A stretch of DNA of 64,000 nt from DASXKD01 sp963806145 (GCA_963806145.1 CAWDXD010000021.1:3665-67664); one strand, 5' to 3'. Shown: positions 15,831-24,992, counted from the first letter of the stretch. Program-made: numbers and translations. The notes: generated by a model not told the origin, from the letters alone.

Positions 15831-16807
15831 CCTGGGTCATCTGGCGCCAGTACCGCGCCACCGCCGCGATCGCGGGCGCTATTCTCGCCGCCTTCGCCGT
15901 CCTGTTCCTGATCACCGGCCTGCAGAACGCCGCGAAATGGCACGCCGCGCTCGCCAACTGCGCCAAGGACGGGGCCTGCGGCGGCCTCTCGCAGACCGTG
16001 TCGCTGGCCGGCGGCCCGGTGTACACGCTGACCATCCTCACTCTGGCCGTTCCGATCCTGTTCGGGATGTTCTGGGGCAGCCCGGCCGTGGCCAGGGAAC
16101 GGGAAACCGCGACCGTGCAGTTCGCGTGGACGCAGTCGGTCACCCGGCGACGCTGGCTGTCGGTCAAGACCGGCTGGCTGCTGCTCGCGGGCGCGGTCTC
16201 CGGCGGCGCGGTCGCCGGGATCGTCACCTGGTGGTACGCGCCACTGAACGCGCTCCACCAGGGCCAGTTCACCCAGGGCTCCTTCGATATCCAGGGCATC
16301 GTCCCGATCGGGTACGCGGTATTCGCGGTGGCGCTCGGGATAGCCGCCGGTGCGCTGATCGGCCGGTCGCTGCCAGCGCTCGCGGTGACCGGCGGCGTGT
16401 TCCTCGCCCTTCGCCTGGTGGTCACGTACTGGGTGCGGGTGCACTACCTGCCCGCGGTCACCACCATCTACAGGGTGACCCAGAACTTCACCCCGAAGGG
16501 GGCGTACTGGCCGCTCGCACAGGGCGTGGTACTGCCCGGCGGCCAGCTCACCACCAACATGAGCGTCGGCCCCGGGCACGTAACCTCGGGCTTCACTGGG
16601 CCCACCATTCCCGCCGCATGCCAGGCTGCTGGCCAGGTGAACTCCACACTCGCGTGCATGGCGCGCCTCGGCTACCGCTCGTTCACGACCTATCAGCCGG
16701 GCTACCGGTTCTGGCCGTTCCAGTTCATCGAGGCCGGCATCTTCGTGACACTCGCCGCCGCCCTGATCGCGGTCACGTTCCTCCTCGTCCGGAGGAGGGA
16801 CGCATAG
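15827..16807 (+). CDS. ABC-2-type transporter permease
   Basis: 326 residues, start ATG 15827 overlapping the ATPase stop, with GGGAGG 7 bp upstream. About six hydrophobic segments are visible: residues 12-32, 65-85, 120-140, 165-190, 193-215 and 300-320. A motif near residue 90 (SPAVARERETATVQFAWTQSVTRRRWL) is characteristic of actinobacterial permeases that pair with YtrA-controlled ATPases. A large extracytoplasmic loop (about residues 215-295) with paired cysteines precedes the last helix. Last gene of the three-gene operon; no convincing terminator follows in the 97 bp to the next, convergent gene. Confidence 0.88.
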   Translation: MTWVIWRQYRATAAIAGAILAAFAVLFLITGLQNAAKWHAALANCAKDGACGGLSQTVSLAGGPVYTLTILTLAVPILFGMFWGSPAVARERETATVQFAWTQSVTRRRWLSVKTGWLLLAGAVSGGAVAGIVTWWYAPLNALHQGQFTQGSFDIQGIVPIGYAVFAVALGIAAGALIGRSLPALAVTGGVFLALRLVVTYWVRVHYLPAVTTIYRVTQNFTPKGAYWPLAQGVVLPGGQLTTNMSVGPGHVTSGFTGPTIPAACQAAGQVNSTLACMARLGYRSFTTYQPGYRFWPFQFIEAGIFVTLAAALIAVTFLLVRRRDA

Positions 16808-16904
16808 CGAGGCCGACGACGGTGCCCGGTGTCCCCGGACACGCCGCAACCGTGCCACGGCCCCATTACCGGTTACGCGCTGATCAAGATCAGGGAAACA
16901 CGCG

Positions 16905-18458
16905 CTAGCTGAACGGCGGGATCTCGGCCTCGATGAGGTGCGGGCCGGGCTCGGCGAGCGCGCGCCGCAGTTGCGCGGCGAACTCGGGCGCGGTCTGCGC
17001 CCTGCTGGCCGGCACGCCCATCCCTTCGGCCAGCGCGGTGAAGCTCAGCCCCGGCCGGCCCAGGTCGAGCAGGCTCCGCGCGCTCTGGCCCGCGGCTGGG
17101 GCGCCGGTGCGGTCCAGCTCCATGTTCAAGATCGCGTAGGAGCGGTTGCTGAAGATCACCGTGGTGATGTCCAGCTGCTCGCGCGCATGGGTCCACAGGG
17201 CCGAGATCGTGTACATGGCGCTGCCGTCGGCCTCCAGGGCCAGGACCGGCCGTTCCGGGCAGGCAAGCGCGGCACCGGCGGCGAGCGGCAGGCCCTGGCC
17301 GATCGCGCCGCCGGTGAGGGTCAGCCAGTCGTGCGGCGGCGCGCCAGCGGTGGCCGCGGGGAGCGCCACCCCTGAGGTGTTGGCCTCGTCGCAGACGATC
17401 GCATGCTCCGGCAGCAGCGCGCCGATGACCGCCGCCGCGCTGTGCCCGGTCAGGTCGCCGTCCGGCACGCCGGGCCGCTCCGGCTGCTGCGGGGCGGGCA
17501 CCACGCCGGGGGCGGCCAGGTCGGCCAGTGCCGCGAGCGCTCCGGCGATGTCATCGCCGGGCCCGGCCAGCGTGTGCACCTGGCAGCCATCCGGCACCAG
17601 GGAGCTGAGCTTGCCCGGGTAGGCGAAGAAGGACACCGGGTCGCGCGCCCCGGCCAGGATGAGGTGCCGCGCGCCGTCGAGCTGCGCGGCGGCCATCTCG
17701 GCCAGGTAGGCAAGCCGCTCGACCGGCGGGATGCCCGCGCCGCGCTCGTGCCTGGCCGGGAACGTCTCGGCGACCAGCCGGGCGCCGGTGGCCTGGGAAA
17801 TGCGGCTGGCCGCCGCCAGCGCGGGCCGGTGCATCCCGGCGCCGCCGAGCAGGATCACGCAGGGCTCGCCGCCGCGGAGCACGGCGGCGACCGCGCTGGT
17901 CACCTCGCCAGGGACCGGCGCCCGCGGGCGCAGCGGCACCGCGGCGGCCGGCTCGGCGCCGGGGGACCAGGACACGTCGGCGGGCAGGATGACGGTGGCC
18001 ACCTGACCGGGCGGGCACATCGCCGCGGCGGCCGCCTCGGCCACGTCCGCGGCCGCGTCGGCGCTGCGCGCGCACCGCCGCACCCACCCGGACACAGTCC
18101 CGGCCAGCGCCTCGATGTCGGACTCCAGCGGCGCGTCGAACCGCTTGTGGTACGTGGCGTGGTCCCCGACGACCACCAGCAGCGGAGTCCGGGCCCGGCG
18201 CGCGTTGTGCAGGTTGGCCAGGCCGTTCGCCAGCCCGGGCCCCAGGTGCAGCAGGACCGCCGCAGGCCGGCCGGTCATCCGGCCGTAACCGTCGGCTGCG
18301 CCGGTCGCCGCCCCCTCGAACAGGCACAGCACCGCGCGCATCTGCGGCACCTCGTCCAGCGCCGCGACCATGTGCATCTCCGAGGTCCCCGGGTTGGCCA
18401 GGCACAGGCTGACCTCGCTGCCGGCCAGGGTGCGGAGCACCGCCTCGGCGCCGTTCAT
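16905..18458 (-). CDS. Thiamine-diphosphate enzyme, acetolactate synthase large-subunit-like
   Basis: 517 residues with the three-domain layout of ThDP decarboxylases/synthases. The N-terminal pyrimidine domain carries the catalytic Glu48 (CLFEGAATGAADGYGRM). A central FAD/nucleotide-like domain follows, then a C-terminal pyrophosphate domain with EADGSAMYT...SNRSY; this is the GDG-N motif with Ala replacing the first Gly. It resembles the acetolactate-synthase/benzoylformate-decarboxylase-like group. No small regulatory subunit is nearby, so a catabolic or decarboxylase role fits better than branched-chain synthesis. Start ATG 18458 has GGGAGG 4 bp upstream, and it lies 21 bp after a thioesterase gene, probably in one operon. 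Confidence 0.87.
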   Translation of the reverse strand: MNGAEAVLRTLAGSEVSLCLANPGTSEMHMVAALDEVPQMRAVLCLFEGAATGAADGYGRMTGRPAAVLLHLGPGLANGLANLHNARRARTPLLVVVGDHATYHKRFDAPLESDIEALAGTVSGWVRRCARSADAAADVAEAAAAAMCPPGQVATVILPADVSWSPGAEPAAAVPLRPRAPVPGEVTSAVAAVLRGGEPCVILLGGAGMHRPALAAASRISQATGARLVAETFPARHERGAGIPPVERLAYLAEMAAAQLDGARHLILAGARDPVSFFAYPGKLSSLVPDGCQVHTLAGPGDDIAGALAALADLAAPGVVPAPQQPERPGVPDGDLTGHSAAAVIGALLPEHAIVCDEANTSGVALPAATAGAPPHDWLTLTGGAIGQGLPLAAGAALACPERPVLALEADGSAMYTISALWTHAREQLDITTVIFSNRSYAILNMELDRTGAPAAGQSARSLLDLGRPGLSFTALAEGMGVPASRAQTAPEFAAQLRRALAEPGPHLIEAEIPPFS

Positions 18459-18479
18459 GTGACCTCCCTGGGAAGCGGA

Positions 18480-18878
18480 CTAGCCGACCGCGAACACGGC
18501 GCTGGCCTTGGCCACGGGCTTGCCGTCGGCGTCCACCCGGCCGTCCGCGAACGCCAGCCGGCGGCCCACCCGGGTCACCGTCGCGCTCGCTTCCAGCCAC
18601 TCGCCGTCGCGGGCGGCCGCCAGGTAATCCACGGTCAGGCTGACCGTGACCAGGCTCGGGTGCTCGGTCAGCGCGCCGCAGTTGCGCCCGCACACCACGT
18701 CGAGCAGGGCGGCCAGGATCGCGCCGTGCACGAACCCGCGGGTGTTGAGGTGCCCGGTGCGGGCCCGCAGGCCTAGCAGGATGCCGCGCTCACCGTTGCT
18801 GGTGTAGACCGGGCCGATCATGTCGAGGAACGGGCTGGTCCGTCGCGAAGGCTCGAAGTCAGCCGGTACCTCGCTCAT
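18480..18878 (-). CDS. PaaI-type hotdog-fold thioesterase
   Basis: 132 residues from the ATG at 18876-18878 (MSEVPAD). The motif HLNTRGFVHGAILAALLDVVCGR holds the G-x-x-H-G-(G)-x-x-x-x-x-x-D core of PaaI thioesterases. Other supporting blocks are VTVSLTVDYLAAARDGEWLEA and GRRLAFADGRV. It should hydrolyse an acyl- or aroyl-CoA thioester. A GGGAGG lies only 2 bp from this ATG, so the start is not fully settled; longer frames upstream look non-coding. It sits directly before the ThDP-dependent enzyme, hinting at a shared pathway that produces or clears a CoA thioester. Confidence 0.85.
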   Translation of the reverse strand: MSEVPADFEPSRRTSPFLDMIGPVYTSNGERGILLGLRARTGHLNTRGFVHGAILAALLDVVCGRNCGALTEHPSLVTVSLTVDYLAAARDGEWLEASATVTRVGRRLAFADGRVDADGKPVAKASAVFAVG

Positions 18879-19072
18879 GGCCTCCCTCACCGTGCCGCGT
18901 GCAGGTGCACGCTCATGCTGATCCTGGCCATTATCACGTTCCCAGGCGGCGGCCGGGCAGCACGGGCCCGGCATCCCCCCTGACCGGCTACGGCACGATG
19001 GATGGACCGCTGAACGTCACAATCATCGGCAACGGATGCTGGCTAGTACTTGGAGCGCACGGCACGCCCGCC

Positions 19073-19114
19073 GCGGCGTCCCGGGCCTGGCAGGTGCCAG
19101 GCCCGGGACGCCGC
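19073..19114 (-). terminator. Strong hairpin terminator downstream of the peroxidase gene
   Basis: A perfect 20-bp inverted repeat with a 2-base loop: left arm 19073-19092 begins GCGGCGTCCCGGG, right arm 19095-19114 is its exact complement. It lies 43 bp after the peroxidase stop on the minus strand. There is no clear T-run, as is usual for actinobacterial terminators. Confidence 0.75.
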
Positions 19115-19156
19115 TGACAGCGGCGCGGCGGCCTGCAGCGGCGGCTTGCCGGCCGG

Positions 19157-20959
19157 TCAGCGGTAGGTGCCGGGCTGCACGACGCCGGCGTAATAGAGGA
19201 AATGCGCCCGGGTGTAGCTGCGGTTGCCGGTGATGCTGGTGTCCGGCGTGGGCCCGATCGGGCAGTCGGCGCCGAGGAACGGCGTGAACCGCGGGTAGGC
19301 GCGGAGGTAGCTGGCCGGGTCCGCGCGGAGCAGGCCGATGAGCGTCTCGGTGACGATCCGTCCCGCGACCGGGCCGAGGTTGAGCCCGCCCGCCGCGATC
19401 TTGGATTCGGCCAGGATGTAGTACCACAGCGGCGTGCTGGTGGCGAACGGCGTGTAGACCGACCCGATGTCCGCCAGGTCAGTGGCGGTGAGCGCGGGCA
19501 CGCCCATGGCTGCCGCGACGGCCTGGCCCGAGGGCAGGCTCCAGGTGAGCTGCCGGAGCAGGTTGCGCTGTGGCAGCACGGTGGGCGCGGTCTGGGTGTG
19601 CGGCGCGATAGCCGGCAGCGGCAGGGTGAACAGGACCGAGGAGATCGTGGTGTCGATCTTCTTGTTGTTCTTGACCTGGCCGTCGCCGAAGTCGAAGAAG
19701 GTCTGCCAGCCCACGTAGCGGCGCGCCGCGGGGTAGCCGCCGAGCAGGTCGTCGCGGTCGTAGCTGACGGGCCCGTTGAAATCGGCCTCGGCCGCGTCGA
19801 AGACCAGGCCGAAGAACGGGTCGGCGGCCGGGTTGGCCGAGTCGCCGGTGCCGCTGGTGAAGTTGGCCCGGTAGGACGGCCGGACCATGGAGTGGCCGAA
19901 CCGGTAGCAGGCGGCGCCGAACTCGATCGGCATGAACGCATCCCCCGGCGGCGGCAGGTAGAACTGGTTGCCGCGGGCGAGCACGTCATTGACCACCTGT
20001 TGCCCGGCGATCTGCGGCAGGTGCTCGTTGACCAGCAGCCACTGGTAGTGCCAGAGCGTCACCTGGCGGGCGATGAGGTACTTGAGGTAGTTCAGCGCGC
20101 GGTCCCCGCTCTGGGCGGGGGACAGCTTGCGCTGGTCCGCGCCACGGGCCGCGGGGAACCGGGACAGGTCCATGCTGCCCAGTTCGGACAGCACCCGGTT
20201 GTAGAAGAGGATGTGGGCGCAGTGCAGCCCGGCGATCATCACGTTCTCGTCGTTGCGCGGGTCGCCGAGGACCGCGGAGTAGGTGCCGTCGCCGTTGGCC
20301 GTCCTGGGCACGTCCTCGTGCACCCCGCCGGAGCCGATCAGCAACTGCGGGCCGGCGCTGCCGCCGGGGCCGGGCACGTACAGTCCCGGGCTGATCGTGG
20401 GCCCGCCGCCGAACACCGAGTCCAGGTCCAGCGCGGGCGTGCGGGTGTTGGGCGAGGTCAGCGGGTTGGCGGTCACGCCCAGGTGTGAGGTCTGGTCGAA
20501 GGTGATGTCGTGGTCGGTGAACTGGCCGACGAACGTCGAGCCGGCCGTCATGGTCGGATTGTCCGGGTTGGTTCCGTAGGGATTGGCCGCCGTCGGGTTG
20601 CCGTTCACCGTCGGGTCTACGATCAGCGCCTTGGGCCCCGCGGCCAGGTCGTCCTGGGCGTCCAGGATGCCGCCCTGCGCTCCGACCTCAAGCAGGGCCG
20701 CCTGGACCGCGTCGGTCACCGGCGCGAACGGCGGCAACTGCGGGAAGATCCGGCCGAACAGCATGCTACTGGCCGGAGCTCCCGGTGGCAGTGAATGCCC
20801 CGCCGCCGCCCCGGCCCCGGTGACCGCCGCACCTGCGGCGGCGGGGCGGATCCCGGGCAGTATCCCTGCCGATGCGGCTGCCAGCCCGGCACCCGCCGTG
20901 CCTGCTCCCGCCAAGAGCCTGCGCCGGGAGAGCCCGGCAGGCCTGTTGTTCTCGGTCAT
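19157..20959 (-). CDS. Tat-exported heme peroxidase (animal-type peroxidase superfamily)
   Basis: 600 residues. A twin-arginine signal (LSRRRLLAG at residues 10-18, then an Ala-rich hydrophobic stretch) implies export of the folded protein. The distal site QFTDHDITF contains Gln146, Asp149 and His150; GDPRNDEN (residues 233-240) supplies the conserved Arg and Glu. The proximal heme ligand is predicted to be His356 in YRFGHSMVRP. This is the peroxidase-cyclooxygenase superfamily that includes myeloperoxidase. It likely oxidises halides or phenolics with H2O2 outside the membrane. AAAGGAG lies 9 bp before the ATG. It appears monocistronic, with a strong hairpin downstream. Confidence 0.92.
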   Translation of the reverse strand: MTENNRPAGLSRRRLLAGAGTAGAGLAAASAGILPGIRPAAAGAAVTGAGAAAGHSLPPGAPASSMLFGRIFPQLPPFAPVTDAVQAALLEVGAQGGILDAQDDLAAGPKALIVDPTVNGNPTAANPYGTNPDNPTMTAGSTFVGQFTDHDITFDQTSHLGVTANPLTSPNTRTPALDLDSVFGGGPTISPGLYVPGPGGSAGPQLLIGSGGVHEDVPRTANGDGTYSAVLGDPRNDENVMIAGLHCAHILFYNRVLSELGSMDLSRFPAARGADQRKLSPAQSGDRALNYLKYLIARQVTLWHYQWLLVNEHLPQIAGQQVVNDVLARGNQFYLPPPGDAFMPIEFGAACYRFGHSMVRPSYRANFTSGTGDSANPAADPFFGLVFDAAEADFNGPVSYDRDDLLGGYPAARRYVGWQTFFDFGDGQVKNNKKIDTTISSVLFTLPLPAIAPHTQTAPTVLPQRNLLRQLTWSLPSGQAVAAAMGVPALTATDLADIGSVYTPFATSTPLWYYILAESKIAAGGLNLGPVAGRIVTETLIGLLRADPASYLRAYPRFTPFLGADCPIGPTPDTSITGNRSYTRAHFLYYAGVVQPGTYR

Positions 20960-21229
20960 TGTGATCGCGCTCCTTTGTCACCCGTGCTTTCTCGTTGCGC
21001 GTCCACCGCCGTCTTGTGCGTATGCATCGTTGCCCCCGTTCTTCGCATGACGCTGCTGGGGGAAAGAGGACGACGGTGAGTTGCTGATACACCGGGGCTG
21101 GCCGCCCGTGCGTGTGTCGCCGAACGCCCGCCCGGTTACCAGGGCGAGGCCCGGCCTCGTCGCGTGTCTTAGCTGAGGGTCTGAGCTGCGTTAGCCCGGG
21201 GCGACCCCGGAACTCCCGCTGGCGGGGCA

Positions 21230-21252
21230 GGGCGGGCCGCGATGGCCCGCCC
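21230..21252 (-). terminator. Second hairpin of a tandem terminator
   Basis: GGGCGGGCC (21230-21238) pairs with GGCCCGCCC (21244-21252) around a 5-base loop. It lies directly after the 21260-21287 hairpin in the direction of transcription of the secreted-protein gene, giving a double terminator between two minus-strand genes. The rest of 20960-21229 holds the peroxidase leader and no gene. Confidence 0.6.
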
Positions 21253-21259
21253 CGCCCGC

Positions 21260-21287
21260 GCTGAGCTCAACTGTGGTTGAGCTCAGC
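21260..21287 (-). terminator. Perfect 12-bp-stem hairpin terminator of the DUF4242 operon
   Basis: GCTGAGCTCAAC (21260-21271), loop TGTG, GTTGAGCTCAGC (21276-21287). The stem starts 12 bp after the stop codon of the minus-strand secreted-protein gene and is backed up by a GC-rich hairpin further on. Confidence 0.8.
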
Positions 21288-21298
21288 AGCGATGGACG

Positions 21299-21931
21299 TC
21301 AGTTGCCGTTGAACGGGTTGACCAGCGGGTTGGTGCTGGAGTACAGCCCCGCCGGGTTCGGGTACCAGACCCAGACGTGCATCGTGTACAGGTCGGGGTG
21401 CCAGAAGAAGAACGACGCCCCGCTGCCTGGAGCGGTCGCCGGGCAGTCCTGCTGGCTCGGCTCGGGCACGAACGTGCCGTCGTTGTAGTGGCAGCCCGCC
21501 GGGAAGAAGCCGAACGTGGCGTTCGGCAGCGGCGGCGTCTTCGGTATCGAGGTGAAGACCCACTCCAGGGCACCGAGCTGCCAGGTGTTGTTCGAGGTGT
21601 GCTCGTACACCAGGATCTGCGGCTTGCGGACGTTGAACCCGCTGATGCCCGGGTTCAGGAAGTGGTACCCCATGTTCGGCATCATCTTCGTGATGATCTT
21701 GTAGCCGTCGGCCTGCGCCTTGGCCAGGTTGGTGGCGTACTTCGCGGTCGCCATCCGGGCCTGCGCGATGTCCTTGGTCAGCACCGAGTTGCCGGTGCCG
21801 CTGCCCATTCCGGCCATCTGCTTCGCCGGCGGCGCCGCGCCCCAGGCCGGGATCAGCATCCACAGGCCAGCGGTCAGCACCACGCCGGTGACGCCGGCCA
21901 GCCTCAGCAAGCGCATCTTTTGTTTCTTCAT
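21299..21931 (-). CDS. Conserved secreted protein of unknown function
   Basis: 210 residues from the ATG at 21929-21931. A basic start (MKKQKMRLLR), one hydrophobic core (residues 12-31) and an Ala-rich cleavage region suggest Sec export. The mature part is rich in His, Trp and aromatic residues (MMPNMGYHFLNPG, GCHYNDGT, FFFWHPDLYTMHVWVWYPNP) and has two cysteines that could form a disulfide. The clustered His and Tyr residues could bind metal, which would fit its operon partner, a relative of a nickel-binding protein. The DUF4242 gene ends only 4 bp upstream, so the two are co-transcribed, with a tandem terminator after this gene. I recognise no named domain. Confidence 0.85.
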   Translation of the reverse strand: MKKQKMRLLRLAGVTGVVLTAGLWMLIPAWGAAPPAKQMAGMGSGTGNSVLTKDIAQARMATAKYATNLAKAQADGYKIITKMMPNMGYHFLNPGISGFNVRKPQILVYEHTSNNTWQLGALEWVFTSIPKTPPLPNATFGFFPAGCHYNDGTFVPEPSQQDCPATAPGSGASFFFWHPDLYTMHVWVWYPNPAGLYSSTNPLVNPFNGN

Positions 21932-21935
21932 TGCC

Positions 21936-22187
21936 TTATGACCCTTCTTGGACTCGGTAGATGTGGTCGGCGACCAGGCCGTGGGCCTCACGGTGGACGT
22001 CGGCCGCTGATTCCGCCGACGGCGCCTCGACCAGGCAGAACACCCGCCCGTTTCCTTCATCGACCCAGTACCTGAGGTACCGCACGTCATGACCTGCCTG
22101 CGTTTGCAGGTCGGCGAGGTGAGCCTTGGCGACGTCGTCCATCGATACGCCGCTGTCGATCTCATGGACATCCATGAAAAGTGGCAC
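21936..22187 (-). CDS. DUF4242 family protein (small ferredoxin-fold, possible metal binder)
   Basis: 83 residues from a GTG (22185-22187) with GGGAGG 7 bp upstream. MPLFMDVHEI, then VRYLRYWVDEGNGRVFCLVEAP and VHREAHGLVADHIYRV are the conserved blocks of DUF4242. A Streptomyces member of this family (SCO4226) has been described as nickel-binding; here the candidate ligands are His8, Cys51 and the His residues of VHREAHG. It is the first gene of a two-gene operon with a secreted protein 4 bp downstream. The 170-bp region upstream, shared with no other plus-strand gene, presumably holds the promoter. Confidence 0.88.
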   Translation of the reverse strand: MPLFMDVHEIDSGVSMDDVAKAHLADLQTQAGHDVRYLRYWVDEGNGRVFCLVEAPSAESAADVHREAHGLVADHIYRVQEGS

Positions 22188-22359
22188 TGCCGGCCTCCCT
22201 TCGATCGTCTGAATTCCTTCTGCGACCGTAAGGCGGCCAGGTCAGCGGCCTCATCGGGGAAAATGCCCGGCTTTGTGGCAGCGGCTGCCCAGATTTGGGC
22301 GGGGAGTGCCTATATTGGGCGCGCCGCGCGGTCGCGCCTGGCCCGGCGCCCGGGCGTGA

Positions 22360-24954
22360 TCAGGACCCGATGCCCATCCGCGCGGCCTCGCGGGCCGCGG
22401 CCGTCCGGGACGAGACGCCGATCTTGGACAGCATCGCGGACACGTGATAGTGCACGGTCCGCTCGGAGATGACGAGCCGCTCGGAGATCTCCCGGTCGGC
22501 CAGGCCGTCGGCGAGCAGCGCGAGCACCTCCTGCTCGCGAGCGGTCAGCCCGGCCGGGGCGGCCCGGGTGGCCGCGCGCGGCCCGCGCGGTATCGCCTTC
22601 ACACCCAGTTCTCTCATCCGCCGCCGGACCGCCGCGGCGGCCGCGCTGGCACCCAGTTCTTCGAACCCGGCGAGCGCGTCCCTGAGCCCTGCCTCATCGG
22701 ATGACCACGCCCTGGCCAGCGCGGCGTCGTAGGGCCGGCCGATGCGTTCCCACGCCAGAGCCGCGCCGCGATGGTCACCGGCGGCCTCCAGCGCGTATGG
22801 CTCCGGGAGACCGGGCAGGCCAGACCGCACGCCGAGCCGCACCAGCCAGATCGCTAGCGCCCCGGAGGTCCACGGGTCGACCCGGCCAGCCGCCCGGTCA
22901 TAACCCGTCCCGGCCTCGACGGCCCCGAGGTCCGGCTTGCCGTCAAGCCATCTCAGCTCCGTGCGCGCCGCGCGCACCGGCGCGATCCAGGACGGCTCGC
23001 CCACTCCGTCGGCGTATTCGAGCGCCCGGTCCAGCAACTCCCACGCTCCGTCCCCGCCACGGCGCGCCCTGATCGTGCCCAGCGTGATGAGCGGGTTGAG
23101 CTGGTTGACCGGCGAGATGCCCGGGCTGCTCAGCTTCTGGGTGGCGACCTCCGCTGCTTCGTTCCATCGCCCCAGGAGGAGCAACTCGCGGGATCGCCAG
23201 CCGTTGATACACATGCTGAAGACGCCCATTTCGCTTCCCTCGCAGTAGGCGAGGCCCTCGGCGTAGTAGCGGTCCGCGTCGCCGAACCGGTGCACCCTCG
23301 TCGCGGCCTCTACCAGGCTGCCGTACACTCGGCCGGCCGCCTCCGGCAGGTCCGCCTCCAAGGCGACCCGGAGCGCCTCCTTGAGCTCGTCCATCCCGCT
23401 CTGGCCGGCATCGTCGAGATAGAGGTTGATGTAGAGGCCGGTCGCGTTCAGCACAAAAGACACCACATCCGGGTAGCCGGACCGCTCGCCGATGTCCCGC
23501 ACCTTGCCGAGGTAGGCCAGTGTCCTCTCGCTGGTGCGGCCCATGGCCATGTCGTCGATGGCGACACCGCCGTAGGCCCAGGCGTGCTCCTTGCTCGGCG
23601 GCAGTGCCTCTATAACGGCCAGAGCCTCGTGGGCGGCCTGGCTGGCTTCCTCGCCGCGGCACAGCCGCCAGAGGGTTGTGGACAGGAGGCGGAGGTTCGC
23701 GCCGACCTGCTCGTCGTCGCCTAGTTCCCGCCGCAGCGCGAGCGCGCTGCGCCGCGCTTGCTCCGCCTCTTCCCAGCGGTCCAGCAGCGAGTACTCGGTG
23801 GCCGCACCCTCATAGAGGACCGCCAGCGTCGGCTTATCGAGATTTTGTGCGCTACGCAACGACCGTTCATACTGTGCCGCCGCCTCGCGATGTGCGCCCA
23901 GGGCGGCCGAACGGCGGGCCGCGTCCGGGGCGTGCCGCAGTACCGCCTGCGTATCGCCTGCGCCTTCGGCGTGGTGGGCAAGCAGCACCGGGTCGGCGCC
24001 GGCCGCTTCGAGCCGGGCCAGCAGGTGTGCGTGCAGTTCGGTCTGCCGGTGCGGCGGGATCCCTGCCTCGACGGCCATCCGGCTCAGTTCGTGGCGGAAC
24101 CGCAGCCCGGGCCCGTCCGGGACCAGGATGCCGGTGGCCAGGCATTCGTCGGCCGAGCCTTGTGAGTCCTCCAGGATCCACGCCAGCAGCGACCGGTCTG
24201 CCCGGGACCCGTTGACCGCGGCGGTCTCCACGGCCCGCCTGGTGCCGGCGCTGGCCCGGGCCAGCCGGGCACCGACCGCGTCACGGACGGTGGGCGGCAC
24301 CGAGGGCCACCCGGCCTCGAGCATCTCGCTCACGTAGAACGGGTTGCCGCCGGTGATCCGGCGCAGTTCGGCGGCGTCCACGTCCCGTTCGCCGACCAGT
24401 TCGCGGACCGCTTCGACGGTCAGCGGCGGCAACCGCATCCGCCGGGTGGCGCGCTGCGTCGCAAGGTCACCGAGGACCAGGCGCAGCGGGTGGTCGCCGG
24501 GCAGTTCGTCGTCCCGGTAGGTGGCCAGCAGCAGGGCCGGCACCCGGCCGAGCCGCCGCCCGAGGAAGCTCAGCAGGTCGATCGTGGCCTCGTCGGCCCA
24601 GTGCACGTCCTCGATCACCGCGACGGTGAACGCCGCGGGCGGGCCGAGTTCGGCCAGGAAGCCGGTGAACAACCGGTCCCGCGGTGCCCCGCCGTCGCAC
24701 AGTTCGGCGAACCCGCCGCCGAGTTGCGCGCTGATGTCGAACAACGGGCCGAGCGGCCGCGGGGTGAGCAGGCCGTCGCAGCCGCCCCACAGCCAGCGGG
24801 CCCCCGGCAGGCGCTGCTGGAACGCTTCAAGCAGCACGGTCTTGCCCATGCCGGACTCACCGGACACCAGGACCAGCCGCCCGTCCCCCCGCCGGGCTTC
24901 GGCCGCATGCTCGGCCAGCGTCGCCAGAAACGCCGACCGCTCCAGCAGTTCCAT
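22360..24954 (-). CDS. LAL-type LuxR-family transcriptional regulator with AAA+ ATPase domain
   Basis: 864 residues from the ATG at 24952-24954 (MELLERS); longer frames upstream run into the divergent promoter. Walker A GESGMGKT lies at residues 32-39 and Walker B-like AVIEDVHWADEATID about 95 residues later, followed by a long tetratricopeptide-like helical region. The C-terminal 65 residues are a LuxR helix-turn-helix (LTAREQEVLALLADG, then ISERTVHYHVSAMLSKIGVSSR). Such large activators typically switch on pathway genes when ATP and an inducer bind. It is divergent from an ArsR-type repressor and an MFS gene, with a shared symmetric site at 24993-25024, so it may regulate or be regulated by that pair. 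Confidence 0.92.
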   Translation of the reverse strand: MELLERSAFLATLAEHAAEARRGDGRLVLVSGESGMGKTVLLEAFQQRLPGARWLWGGCDGLLTPRPLGPLFDISAQLGGGFAELCDGGAPRDRLFTGFLAELGPPAAFTVAVIEDVHWADEATIDLLSFLGRRLGRVPALLLATYRDDELPGDHPLRLVLGDLATQRATRRMRLPPLTVEAVRELVGERDVDAAELRRITGGNPFYVSEMLEAGWPSVPPTVRDAVGARLARASAGTRRAVETAAVNGSRADRSLLAWILEDSQGSADECLATGILVPDGPGLRFRHELSRMAVEAGIPPHRQTELHAHLLARLEAAGADPVLLAHHAEGAGDTQAVLRHAPDAARRSAALGAHREAAAQYERSLRSAQNLDKPTLAVLYEGAATEYSLLDRWEEAEQARRSALALRRELGDDEQVGANLRLLSTTLWRLCRGEEASQAAHEALAVIEALPPSKEHAWAYGGVAIDDMAMGRTSERTLAYLGKVRDIGERSGYPDVVSFVLNATGLYINLYLDDAGQSGMDELKEALRVALEADLPEAAGRVYGSLVEAATRVHRFGDADRYYAEGLAYCEGSEMGVFSMCINGWRSRELLLLGRWNEAAEVATQKLSSPGISPVNQLNPLITLGTIRARRGGDGAWELLDRALEYADGVGEPSWIAPVRAARTELRWLDGKPDLGAVEAGTGYDRAAGRVDPWTSGALAIWLVRLGVRSGLPGLPEPYALEAAGDHRGAALAWERIGRPYDAALARAWSSDEAGLRDALAGFEELGASAAAAAVRRRMRELGVKAIPRGPRAATRAAPAGLTAREQEVLALLADGLADREISERLVISERTVHYHVSAMLSKIGVSSRTAAAREAARMGIGS

Positions 24955-24992
24955 GGCCGGACTGCGCCTGGCTGCTCGTGCGTATCGCATGT

